From: Anniella stebbinsi
Lineage: Eukaryota; Chordata; Lepidosauria; Squamata; Anniellidae
Assembly (NCBI GenBank): GCA_029215795.1
Contig: JARDYH010000006.1
Span: forward strand, 26,055,501 to 26,119,500
Length of the DNA stretch: 64,000 nucleotides
Direction of reading: 5' to 3'
Shown here: piece after piece, positions 1-8,347 of the stretch
Layout: each line of letters begins with the position of its first letter
Position numbering within the stretch: the stretch's first letter is position 1
Position numbers and translations under genes: made by a program
Notes under the pieces: generated by a model
The model's input: only the letters and a program-made list of their open reading frames with translations
Told to the model about the DNA's origin: nothing
The model's database searches: none

Positions 1-299
1 AGTTCCCCCTTCATCTGCCATGCCACATTCACATTCTAGCAGCAGGGTGACCAGAAAGGAAAAGCACAATGAGTTATTAGATTCTATCTCAGCCAGATTA
101 AAGCGGTAGAGGCATCCTCCAGCGGCTCCGCAGGAGACATGCATACTCCCGACGCAAGCCCCAATCCTGTCATCCACGCCTTCTCAGGACAACGTCCATG
201 GAGCAGTGGCAGCTTCAGAACCAGTCCCGCCAGCCGAGGTACTACCACATGGAGCGGCAGCCTTTGTGCAAGGTGAGCAACAAGCACAACACAGCATGA

Positions 300-890
300 C
301 ACAACCCCAGGTTCCTAACACTGGGGGGATTATGTGGATATATTTCCCCGTTTGTTTCGCAAACAAGAGTGTTCAGACAAAGTGAGGGGTGGGGACAAAG
401 AAGCGGAGAAGATTAAAAGAAACGGGTTGTCCGCACTTGGGCTAATTGGTTGCCCGGTTCTCTTATTTACATGGGGGTTGTACTTCAGCGCTCCCCCGGG
501 AAAGGAGTTATACTGGCAAAATACCTTGATATGACATATCGAGCGCATTCAGAATATGAGGGCGGGGCTTGCTTGGCCTATGACAAATATTCCGTCATAG
601 AGCCGCCTTCGACCACGCCCTTCGTTGGGACATTAAGGATCATGATCTGTGGTTACAGTTCATGACTCCAGCCCGGCCTGGTTGGGGATGGGAAGGATAG
701 TGGCCATATTTTAGCCAAACAGCAACCCGCTTTCACCTCTAAAGGGAACGCGGGTCAGGCGGTTCAACACCGTCCGCTCAGTTGGGATTTCAACAAGGGT
801 ATTAGCATTCGCAACCCATGCAAATACCGGCACGAGTGCAATGCATGCTCTGGACATCATTCCGCCACAATTTGCTTACAAACCGGGGTG
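300..890 (+). pseudogene. YR retrotransposon gag with CCCH/CCHC-like finger
   Basis: Decayed Gag. GDYVDIFPRLFRKQE at about 325-369 matches GEYVDVFSLLFRALE of copy 2 (33914 downward on the minus strand). The conserved C-terminal finger is readable at about 782-884: DFNKG, then NPCKYRHECNACSGHHS and a last Cys, i.e. C-x4-H-x-C-x2-C-x4-H spacing, though two expected Cys at its start are changed. Gag packages the element RNA into particles. Several frameshifts and stops separate the blocks, so no product is expected. Bases 1-300 should be the Gag N-terminus, but I cannot align them by eye. Confidence 0.7.
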
Positions 891-2385
891 GAAAAGGACC
901 CATTGAGGAAGGACTGTGTGCTGGACGTCCCGGGAGGCAGCAACCTCCTTCCAAAGGGACCCAGCCTGGTCAAAACTGAACCTCTTAACAAATTGCTCGC
1001 ATTATATCCCAAGCGGAAGGAAGCAATATATCTCAGGGCTAGCTTTCAGGAAGGTATTCCGTATCCCTTTCCAGGAGACCAGGCAGGGGTCATTGTCCCG
1101 GAACCAAAATCGATCGGCCTATTTCAGCACATTGCCAGGGAAACGGTGCTTGGTCCATTCCCTGCCCCCCCCCCCAATCCCTCATTTACGGGTATCACAC
1201 CTGGGTATAGTCCCAAAAGCGCCAGGGGAGTCCGGGTTATATATAACCTTTCCCTCCCAAAGGGAGCCTCTGTCAATAACCAATCCTGGTAGGCTCGAGC
1301 TCTGTCAGTTATGCTTCCTTCGATTCTGCTGTTGGCAGGGTGCGGAAGAATGGCATTGGAGCCCCGATGGGATAACGCGATTTAAAGCTGCCTTTCGCAA
1401 TTTTACCCATCCACCCAAAGATTTTGAATTGTTAGGGTTTTGTTTTCAAGGACAATTCCAGGTTGATAGGGCCTTGCCAATGGGATGCTCTATTTCATGC
1501 AGATGTTTTCAGAGCAATATACGAAGAGCAGGGCGTTCCGCTGGTGCACGACAAAATGGAGGGCCCTACAGCGGCGCTCAATTTTAGACATAGGATTAGA
1601 TTCTATACAGTAATGTTGCCGCTTACCTGCAGACAAGTTAAGCACACTACACGCAAAATTATAGAGCATCTTGCGTGAGGAAAAGATTTCTCTTAGGCAG
1701 TTACGAGAAACGGTGGGTCATTTGAACTTCGCATGCAGAGTAATAACCCCAGGGCACGCCTTTTGCGTCGCTTATGCTCTGCCATGTCGGGTTTTACATA
1801 GGCCACACCACAGAACTAGCATTATTAGTGATAATGCGAGCAGATATGTAAATATGTCTAGATTTTCTTGAACTATTCGACAGCGTATCCTTTTGGAGGC
1901 GCGAGCTTATGGTGGAAGCAGAATTTCAGATTCATTCGGATACCTCTGGCTCTTGGGGCTTTGGTGTCATTTGGAGGAACAGGTGGTGCGCTGAAAGCTG
2001 GCCCACGGAGTGAGTCACCAGGGGCCTGTGCAGGGACCTTATGTTTCTGGAGTTGTGCCCTATAATTGGGGCAGTGCATTTATGGGTGGCCGACATGAAG
2101 AATCCCACGGTATTGTTCTGGTGAGACAATCAGGCTACTGGGCAGGTCATTAACTCCCTGTCCTTGCGTAATCTGTGAGTGATGAACCTATTGAGGGCTT
2201 TTACCCTGCATTGCTTGAACCACAATAGTCTGTTTCGGGCAAAGCATATACCCGGTTTAAACAGTGATATAGCAGATGCTCGGTCACGACATCAAGTACA
2301 GAGATTCCAGGCACTGGTTCCCCGGGCTCTACCAAGGTCGGAGATCAGGTCTCCAACTAATTGGTTTATTGGAAGGACGAAATAA
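888..2385 (+). pseudogene. YR retrotransposon RT/RNase H, palm motif deleted
   Basis: Begins with LLPKGPSLVKTEPL, shared with copy 2, then the RT fingers ending in VIYNLSLPKGASVNN (about 1232-1276), the DIRS-group form of the RT nucleotide-binding segment. A second frame gives VDRALPMGCSISC (about 1460-1500, RT motif B). The next recognisable block, GVPLVHDKMEGPT (about 1534-1572), normally lies after the YxDD active site, but no YxDD is present between them, so the catalytic aspartates are gone. FRAKHIPGLNSDIADA (about 2236-2283) is the RNase H C-terminal region. At least four frameshifts. Non-functional. Confidence 0.75.
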
Positions 2386-2499
2386 ATCAGGCCATATGGC
2401 AGTCCTTGGTGCCTAGCAACAGGTCAGCCTAGCAAAGCTGGTAGGGAGTTCCAGGAGTTTAGTTCAGCTAATCATCCTCAGTCTCTTTGGCCCATACCG

Positions 2500-3285
2500 G
2501 TGGTGCATCTCCTCCAATTCTGCGATAATGCCAGGAAACGTGGTTTCGCAACGTGCACAACATTGCTTAAGTTAGCTGCGTTGGCTTTTATTTCAAAAGC
2601 ACAGGGCATGATGGATGGCACATCCAATTCTTGCATTCGCAGGGCCTTGAACGGTTGGGAGAAGGAAACACCGCGCATTCCTGATGCTAGGCGCCCAGTG
2701 TCCCCCGATATTCTTATCGGATTACAGGCTCACTGGCCAATCTTTTGCCATTCGCAGTTTGAATCTACATTGTTCCATGCTGCTGCATTAACAACCTTTT
2801 CGGTGCATTCCGCATACCTGAGATGTTGGCATCTTCAAAGCGGAATGGTCTTCCAGAGCTTTCCAGTTTTATGACTTGCGTCTTGATGCACGCAAGGTTC
2901 AGGCAATCTAAAACAGATCAGTGAATAAGGGATATTGGGTTAGCCTTTTTCCCGCGGCCAACTCTGAGCTATGCTCTGTAAGAGCCTTGTCAGCTTCATG
3001 GCACTGCGACGGTTCTCTGCAGGTTTCCTATTTTGCCACGCAAATGCTTCCACGCTAGTTAAGTACCAATTTTGGGCTATCTCGAGACGTGCTCTCGAGG
3101 CCCTAGGCTTGCCTTCAGCCACATCTGGCACGCACCCCTTTCGCATAGGGGCAGCTTCCACCGCAGCTTCTCTTGGTTTCTCTCCTCCACAGATCCAGAC
3201 GCTGGGCAGATGGCGCTCTTTGGCAGTTAAACTTTACGCAAGAGAATGGGCGAAACAGGGCCTTTGCTGCATGTGCTAACGTCTT
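2500..3285 (+). pseudogene. Tyrosine recombinase of YR retrotransposon copy 1
   Basis: The N-terminal core-binding part is the 124-codon stretch at 2500-2874 (FHAAALTTFSV near its end). The C-terminal catalytic part is at 2971-3279, with HPFRIGAASTAASLGFSP (about 3136-3189) carrying the box II His-x-x-Arg, followed by TLGRWRSLAVKLYARE whose Tyr is the expected nucleophile. Tyrosine recombinases cut and rejoin DNA through a 3'-phosphotyrosine and integrate the circular cDNA. A frame break at about 2875-2970 separates the halves and a stop follows at 3280. The C-terminal half is well preserved compared with the RT. Confidence 0.8.
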
Positions 3286-3289
3286 TATG

Positions 3290-4035
3290 TTTGTTTTAGA
3301 TCTGCCAGTGGCTTCACCCATGTGGGTCTCTATGCGCGGCCACAGCATGATATTTTGGGCTGGCAAACGGGCGTCCAGCTCCAGCTTTGGATCTCAGCTC
3401 GGCTTGAGTCAACACGCTACCATCCGTTGGCTCGGGAAGCGTGGTATGCGGTGGGAGAGGCTGGTACCCACCTTGCTGCAGCATCCTCCTCCTTTGGGGG
3501 AATGATTTGGGCCTCGTGAAAGGCAAAGCGCTTATTTTGCAAGCTGCGGCTGATTTCCAGCAATTGCGCCAACTGTGGCCAAGCTTAAGGATCATATGGT
3601 CCTGCATGCTGCCCTGCTTATATTGGAGAGTCAGTGGTGACCCTCTAGCTTTGGTGAGAGCCTGGAAGCAGGCCAATACCGAGAGGCAAAGAGCTAATAT
3701 TGCAAGCTGTGGCTGATTTCCAGCACCTGCGCCAACGGTGGCCAGGCATAAGGATCGTATGGTCCTGCATTTTACCACGCATATATTGGAGAGTCAATAG
3801 CGACCCTCTAGCTTTGGAGTAAGCCCGAAAGCGGGTCAATACTGAGATTTTCAAATCTCTGCTGCTGCACGGGGACGTTAGTATCAGGCACCCTAACATT
3901 CACCGCTCTCGGAGGGAGCTATATAGGTATGACAGGGTACACATGTCGCTGCTTGGCAACGATATATTTTTGGCAGATTTGCAAAAAGGCTTCCGCGAAG
4001 TAATTCTTCAAGGGGGAGGGGGAGTGAGTGACTAA
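3290..4035 (+). pseudogene. SGNH/GDSL-hydrolase-like domain after the recombinase, copy 1
   Basis: Three SGNH-type blocks are visible in order: block I SMRGHSMIFWAGKRA (about 3329-3373), block III LLWGNDLGLVKGKAL (about 3491-3535, the G-x-N-D signature), and block V YDRVHMSLLGNDIFL (about 3926-3972, the D-x-x-H signature). SGNH hydrolases use Ser-Asp/Asn-His to cleave esters; the substrate in retroelements is unknown. A TTTGTTTTAG just before the domain (about 3291-3300) resembles a 3' splice site, so it may be a separate exon or ORF. A 163-bp tandem duplication at 3521-3846 doubles the segment after block III. Frameshifted, not functional here. Confidence 0.7.
3521..3846 (+). repeat. 163-bp tandem duplication inside the SGNH-like region
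   Basis: Unit 1 (3521-3683) and unit 2 (3684-3846) both start AGGCAAAG and both contain GCTGATTTCCAGCA, GGTCCTGCAT and TATTGGAGAGTCA in the same order. They differ by scattered substitutions. The other two copies of the element have only one unit, so the duplication is private to this copy. Confidence 0.85.
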
Positions 4036-4399
4036 GCCAGGACTTGTCCCCCCCTGTGGCGGTAGGTGCGGGCATTGCTTAATGTTTGTTAATGGTGAGC
4101 ATTCACTGGCACTGTTCGGGTGATTGGTAAAGCCTGAGGGCCAACCACTGAGAGCCCTGCGGCATCAGTTGGGGGGATAGGGCTTACCTCTGGGGTCAAC
4201 CCTTCTCGTCTACTCGGAACCCCGCGGCACGAGGGGAGACGACACCGGCTGACCTCCCACCTCGTATCGAGGGAGCTCGGAGGGCGGCGAAAATGCAGGC
4301 GCCGCTTCCCGGGCTGTGAATGCCTCGCCCGATCCCCATAATGGCCTAGTTGGCCATAGCTAATGCCCGCTTAGGTTCTCCTCCCCCTTTTGCTTAACT

Positions 4400-4485
4400 G
4401 CTGAACAATAAAGTGGCCCATGTTTAAATCCCAATTTTGGTGTCGTCTCTTCATTTCTCATCTCTCGCCTCGCAATTCTTCCCTG
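4400..4485 (+). terminator. Poly(A) signal and 3' end of YR retrotransposon copy 1
   Basis: AATAAA at about 4408 followed by TTTAAATCCCAATTTTGGTG and GTCGTCTCTTCATTTC. Copy 2 (minus, 29440-29350) reads AATAAAATGTGACCCAAGTT then TGTCTTGTCTCATTACTTC; copy 3 (about 42566-42625) reads AATAAAGAGG then GTGTCGTTATTTCTGAGC. The exact end is uncertain. Bases 4486-4690 after it hold nothing I can identify. Confidence 0.6.
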
Positions 4486-4690
4486 GCTCAAATTAAAATT
4501 GGAGTGGTGCACAAATGGGCTCTTGAAATTGTCCACTCTATTTGTAATCAGAGAAATTGGGAGGACAGTTTCACTGAATTTCTCCAGGAGGAAGAAAAAA
4601 AAAACTCCAGCAGTTTCTCACAGGTAGGGTTCACCACTGACAGAGGTTGTAACACAGCTCTTTCCTTTCTTTTTCTGACGTTTTGTTCCT

Positions 4691-5077
4691 GGCTGCGTCT
4701 ACAAGAGGCATTTAAAGCTCTTTCAAGGCGCATTAAAAAAATTACCTCTACAAGAACAGAGTGCAAATCAGGCGTAGAGGCGCGTTGTCTCTCCGATTAT
4801 GCACATTATCGAATGCGCGTTAAATAGCGAGTTTTATTTTGCTCCAACCATTAAAGCGCATTTTGACTATGTGAAAAAGCGATTCTCCGCATGTCAACAG
4901 TTTAAATCGCGTTTCGGTCGTCCAGTAAATTTCTGAGGACGATATTGTATCTAATGCAGATGCTTATAATACTACTTCGCCGCCTCTCGTACAGAGGTAT
5001 TAAGTGTACATGCGCTTCTGCGAATATGCGCATAATCGCCTAACTAGGCATAAAGGCGAATTCTTGTAGATGAGGCC
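4691..5077. mobile_element. Harbinger-like non-autonomous element, copy A
   Basis: Left end GGCTGCGTCTACAAGAGG and right end (reverse complement) GGCCTCATCTACAAGAATTC match the termini of copies B (15589-16884) and C (20800-21156). Interior blocks TTTAAAGCTCTTTCAAG, GCGCGTTAAATAGCGAG and TTTTATTTTGCT are shared with copy C. No target duplication is visible for this copy. It carries a 50-odd-bp segment (4926-4978) that recurs at 5709-5764 and is absent from copy C. No coding capacity. Confidence 0.7.
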
Positions 5078-5593
5078 GTTATTGTTGCACGGCAGCAGCA
5101 ACTGTTTATTTGTATATTATTTATATATTCAAAGCATTTGTATCCCACTTATCAGACAGAAGATTCCTAGAGCGGCTTGCAAGGATCAATAATCAGGCAG
5201 TCCTTGCCCTCAGGCTCACAATCTAAAAAGACCCAAAAGACAAAAGTATAGGGAAGAAAAAGGGATTTATTTGATTCAGCTGCCCAGATGGATAGGAATA
5301 TATAAATTGAACTCGGGTTTACACGGCAACAATTGTCCATCTGGCTTGCTCTGCTTTTTGTCTTCTCTTCTGCAGTTTCTCTTCTTTTGAATCTATTTCA
5401 AAAGCTAGATGGTAGCAGCTCACCAAGCTTCTCCCATCCCCTTAGGGCAAGTGTGGCCCCCAATTTGTGTCCTTCATACCTAGCATCATTCTATGGTATT
5501 GTAGGGAGGGGGAAAGAAAGGAGCCACCCCCAAAAAAAACTTATGAAGAAAATTTGTCAAAAAATCTGCAGAGTGGCCTTTTATTTCTAGGGT
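5078..5593. other. Non-coding; possible LINE/SINE 3' remnant at 5110-5250
   Basis: TTTGTATCCCACTTATC, AGAGCGGCTTGCAAGGATCA and CCCTCAGGCTCACAATCTAA resemble the 3' ends of common reptilian LINE/SINE repeats, and a similar CTTACAATCTTA piece occurs near 58030. Family not determined. The rest to 5593 shows no gene. Confidence 0.3.
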
Positions 5594-5661
5594 GATAGAA
5601 GAAGAGGAGGAGGAGGAGGAGGAGGAGAAGAAGAAGAAGAAGAAGAAGAAGAAGAAGAAGA
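5594..5661. repeat. (GGA)n/(GAA)n microsatellite
   Basis: About seven GAGGAG-type triplets followed by about eleven GAA triplets; pure purine on this strand. Confidence 0.95.
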
Positions 5662-5708
5662 AATCTCAGAACCTTTCTGAGAAAAATGTTTTCTGCTTTC
5701 TCCAAGGT

Positions 5709-5764
5709 TAAATTTCTGAGGACGATATTGTATCTAATGCAGATGCTTATAATACCACTACTTC
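5709..5764. repeat. Second copy of the 50-odd-bp segment found inside Harbinger-like copy A
   Basis: TTTCTGAGGACGATATTGTA, TCTAATGCAGATGCTTATAA and ACTACTTC run in the same order and without change as at 4927-4978, apart from three extra bases near the end. Separation is about 783 bp. Origin unknown. Confidence 0.85.
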
Positions 5765-6469
5765 CCTGAAATCCCTGTAGGAGGAGGGCAGTGATGTGTC
5801 CAGCTCCAAGGAAAAGATAGAGCTAGTGCTCTGCCAGTTTCCTAAAGTACTCTTCCCCTGCTTCTGCCTCATTCTCAGGGTGATTTGTTTTGAATTTCTT
5901 TGGTGGTATTTTTGAGTTTACCTATCAACTCACCCAGTAAAGGCATGGGTAAACTCACAGAATAAAGTGTGAGTCATCTCACAGAGGATTTCTTTAGCAA
6001 CACAGAAAGGCCCAGATGCTTCATAAGGCAATACAGGACCACGACAACATGGACCATCTTTGCTGGTCCCAGGCACTCCATCCTCCCAATCTGGATTTGA
6101 GACTGAAAGATCCAGGAAAAGTGTGGGTGCATGGAGGGTAAGTTGTAAACAAACACAATTTGTGACATTGCACAACATCATGAGAGATCACGGGGCAAAT
6201 CAGATAAGGCATCAGCCTTAGCTTCCAATTTCCTGGCTTTGTGGAGTTTGGACCAAGATGAAAAAGCCTTATCTTCTGGTCTTTTAAACTGGCAGGTTGT
6301 TTGTTTGTTTTTTTGATGACTGAATATATAGAAATAATCAAGGATGCATTCTCTCAGAATACTAGAGGGACACACCATAGTAAAGAAAGTACTGGAAGCT
6401 GAATAAAAAGATTGTTGTTCCAAAGACAAGATGGTATCAGCCTGTTTATGAGAAACCAGAGATAGAACA
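5765..6469 (+). other. Non-coding; right part may be the 3' end of a Ty3/Gypsy 5' LTR
   Basis: No gene is visible. AATAAA at 6402-6407, then a segment ending AACA at 6466-6469, followed directly by TGGTGTCAAAAT at 6470-6481, which looks like the CA end of an LTR followed by a primer-binding site starting TGG. After removing the hAT-type element at 6506-8320, this site would lie only about 60 bp before the gag ATG at 8348. The LTR start and a second LTR are not seen, so this is inference. Confidence 0.3.
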
Positions 6470-6760
6470 TGGTGTCAAAATAAAACAGACCTAAAAGCTG
6501 AAAATTAGGGATGTGCACTGGATCGGACCCGATCCACGATCCGAGTCCGGTCCAGTGGGAAATCGGATAAATTATCCGATTTCCGATCCCGCAGCTGGAT
6601 CGGCCGATCCAATCCGAACCGGTCCGAAAAAGCTCCGAACCGGTTCGGCGGATCGGCGGATCGGCGGGCGCCCACTGGCGCCCACCGCCGCTTCCATTGG
6701 CGGGCGCCAGCGGGCGCCCGCCGATGAAAGTGGACAGCGGGGGGGGGGAGGAGGGGGGCA

Positions 6761-7920
6761 CTTACCTTCTCGGCCCGGTGGCTCCCGTCCGGCGCCGGCG
6801 CCTACTACTACTAGCAGGCTCCGCGGCCTGCTCTAGGGTGGCGCGCCGGGTGATGTCATCACCCGGCGCGCTACTCTAGAGCAGGCCGCGGAGCCTGCTG
6901 GTAGTAGTAGGCGCCGGCGCCGGACGGGAGCCACCGGGCCGGGAAGGTAAGGAGGGGGTGCGTGGAGGGGAGGAGGGGGCGCGCGGAGGGGGGAGGGGGG
7001 AGGGGGGCCCTTACCTTTCCGGCCCGGCGGCTCCCGTCCGGCGCCGGCGCCTACTACTCCCAGCAGGCTCCGCGGCCTGCTCTAGGATGGCGCGCCGGGT
7101 GATGTCATCACCCGGCGCGCTACTCTAGAGCAGGCCGCGGAGCCTGCTGGAAGTAGTAGGCGCCGGCGCCGGACGGGAGCCGCCGGGCCGGAAAGGTAAG
7201 GAGGGGGTGCGTGGAGGGGAGGAGGGGGCGCGCGGAGGGGGGAGGGGGGCCCTTACCTTTCCGGCCCGGCGGCTCCCGTCCGGCGCCGGCGCCTACTACT
7301 CCCAGCAGGCTCCGCGGCCTGCTCTAGGATGGCGCGCCGGGTGATGTCATCACCCGGCGCGCTACTCTAGAGCAGGCCGCGGAGCCTGCTGAAAGTAGTA
7401 GGCGCCGGCGCCGGACGGGAGCCGCCGGGCCGGAAAGGTAAGGAGGGGGTGCGTGGAGGGGAGGAGGGGGCGCGCGGAGGGGGGAGGGGGGCCCTTACCT
7501 TTCCGGCCCGGCGGCTCCCGTCCGGCGCCGGCGCCTACTATTCCCAGCAGGCTCCGCGGCCTGCTCTAGGATGGCGCGCCGGGTGATGTCATCACCCGGC
7601 GCGCTACTCTAGAGCAGGCCGCGGAGCCTGCTGGAAGTAGTAGGCGCCGGCGCCGGACGGGAGCCGCCGGGCCGGAAAGGTAAGGAGGGGGTGCGTGGAG
7701 GGGAGGAGGGGGCGCGCGGAGGGGGGAGGGGGGAGGGGGGCCCTTACCTGCCCGGCCCGGCGGCTCCCGTCCGGCGCCGGCGCCTACTACTACCAGCAGG
7801 CTCCGCGGCCTGCTCCAGGGTGGCGCGCCGGGTGATGTCATCACCCGGCGCGCTACTCGAGAGTAGGCCGCGGAGCCCGCTGGTAGTAGCCGCCGGCGCC
7901 GGACGTGCCGAGAAGGTAAG
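6761..7920. repeat. Tandem array of five about 190-bp GC-rich palindromes (period 242-249 bp)
   Basis: Palindromes at 6761-6951, 7010-7200, 7252-7442, 7494-7684 and 7743-7920. The first four are each 191 bp; the last is shorter. Every left arm begins CTTACC and every right arm ends GGTAAG. Arms carry GGCGCCGGCGCC and AGCAGGCTCCGCGGCCTGCT, and the centre is GGGTGATGTCATCACCC in every unit. Units are separated by about 50-58 bp of G-rich spacer. Confidence 0.9.
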
Positions 7921-7954
7921 TGGCGGGGAAGGGGGCTTACCCCCCCCCCGGAGC

Positions 7955-8175
7955 CGTCCGCTTCTATCCGCTGGCGCCCGCGGGCGCCAGCGGATGGAAG
8001 CAGGCGGCCCCAGGGGGGGTAGGGAGCGCGGGGGAGGGGGTTTACCTGCCGGGGCCGTCCACAGCGGACGGCCCCGGGGGGGGGAGGGAGTTAGGCCCCC
8101 CCTTACCCACCCGCCGCCATTTTTTCCTCATAGACTTGCATTGCAATGCAAGTCTATGGGGAAAAAAATGGCGGC
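7955..8175. repeat. Three shorter palindromes next to the array
   Basis: CGCTGGCGCCCGCGGGCGCC centred near 7982; GGGGCCGTCC/GGACGGCCCC near 8065; and a longer one with arms ending ATAGACTTGCATT/AATGCAAGTCTAT centred near 8145 and extending into CCATTTTTT/AAAAAAATGG. Confidence 0.8.
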
Positions 8176-8347
8176 CGATCCAAAAATGTACGATTTTTGG
8201 GTCGGGATCGGACTCGATCCGGTCCGGGGGGCCTCCGATTTTGTCCGAACCGGTCCGGGACAAAATTGGAGGTCCCGATCCGGGTCCCGATCCGATCCGG
8301 GGGGTCCGTGCACACCCCTACTGAAAATACCACAACAGAGAATAAAG

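Larger units (their letters stand above)
1..4485 (+). mobile_element. YR retrotransposon (Ngaro/DIRS-type), copy 1, 5' end outside window
   Basis: The order gag, reverse transcriptase/RNase H, tyrosine recombinase, SGNH-like hydrolase is read on the + strand with frameshifts throughout. YR retrotransposons integrate with a tyrosine recombinase instead of a DDE integrase. The same order is seen on the minus strand at 29.35-34.9 kb and, for the last two domains, at 40.9-42.6 kb, so the arrangement belongs to the family and is not a chance junction. An AATAAA at about 4408 and a following GTGTCGTCTCTTCATTTC segment match the 3' ends of the other two copies. The left end and any terminal repeats lie before base 1. 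Whether it is Ngaro or DIRS proper cannot be decided without the terminal repeats. Confidence 0.85.
6506..8320. mobile_element. 1,815-bp hAT-type non-autonomous element with palindrome array
   Basis: Termini are TAGGGATGTGCAC (left) and GTGCACACCCCTA (right), an imperfect terminal inverted repeat, flanked by the exact 8-bp duplication CTGAAAAT at 6498-6505 and 8321-8328. An 8-bp duplication is the hAT signature. The subterminal GATCGGACCCGATCC-type sequence is itself inverted at the right end. The interior holds five long GC-rich palindromes and at least three short ones. Long ORFs here, including one of 312 codons, are products of the GC-rich repeat and have no recognisable domain. Related right ends occur at 36754 and 55039, and a related TIR pair at 11151-13014. 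Confidence 0.85.
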
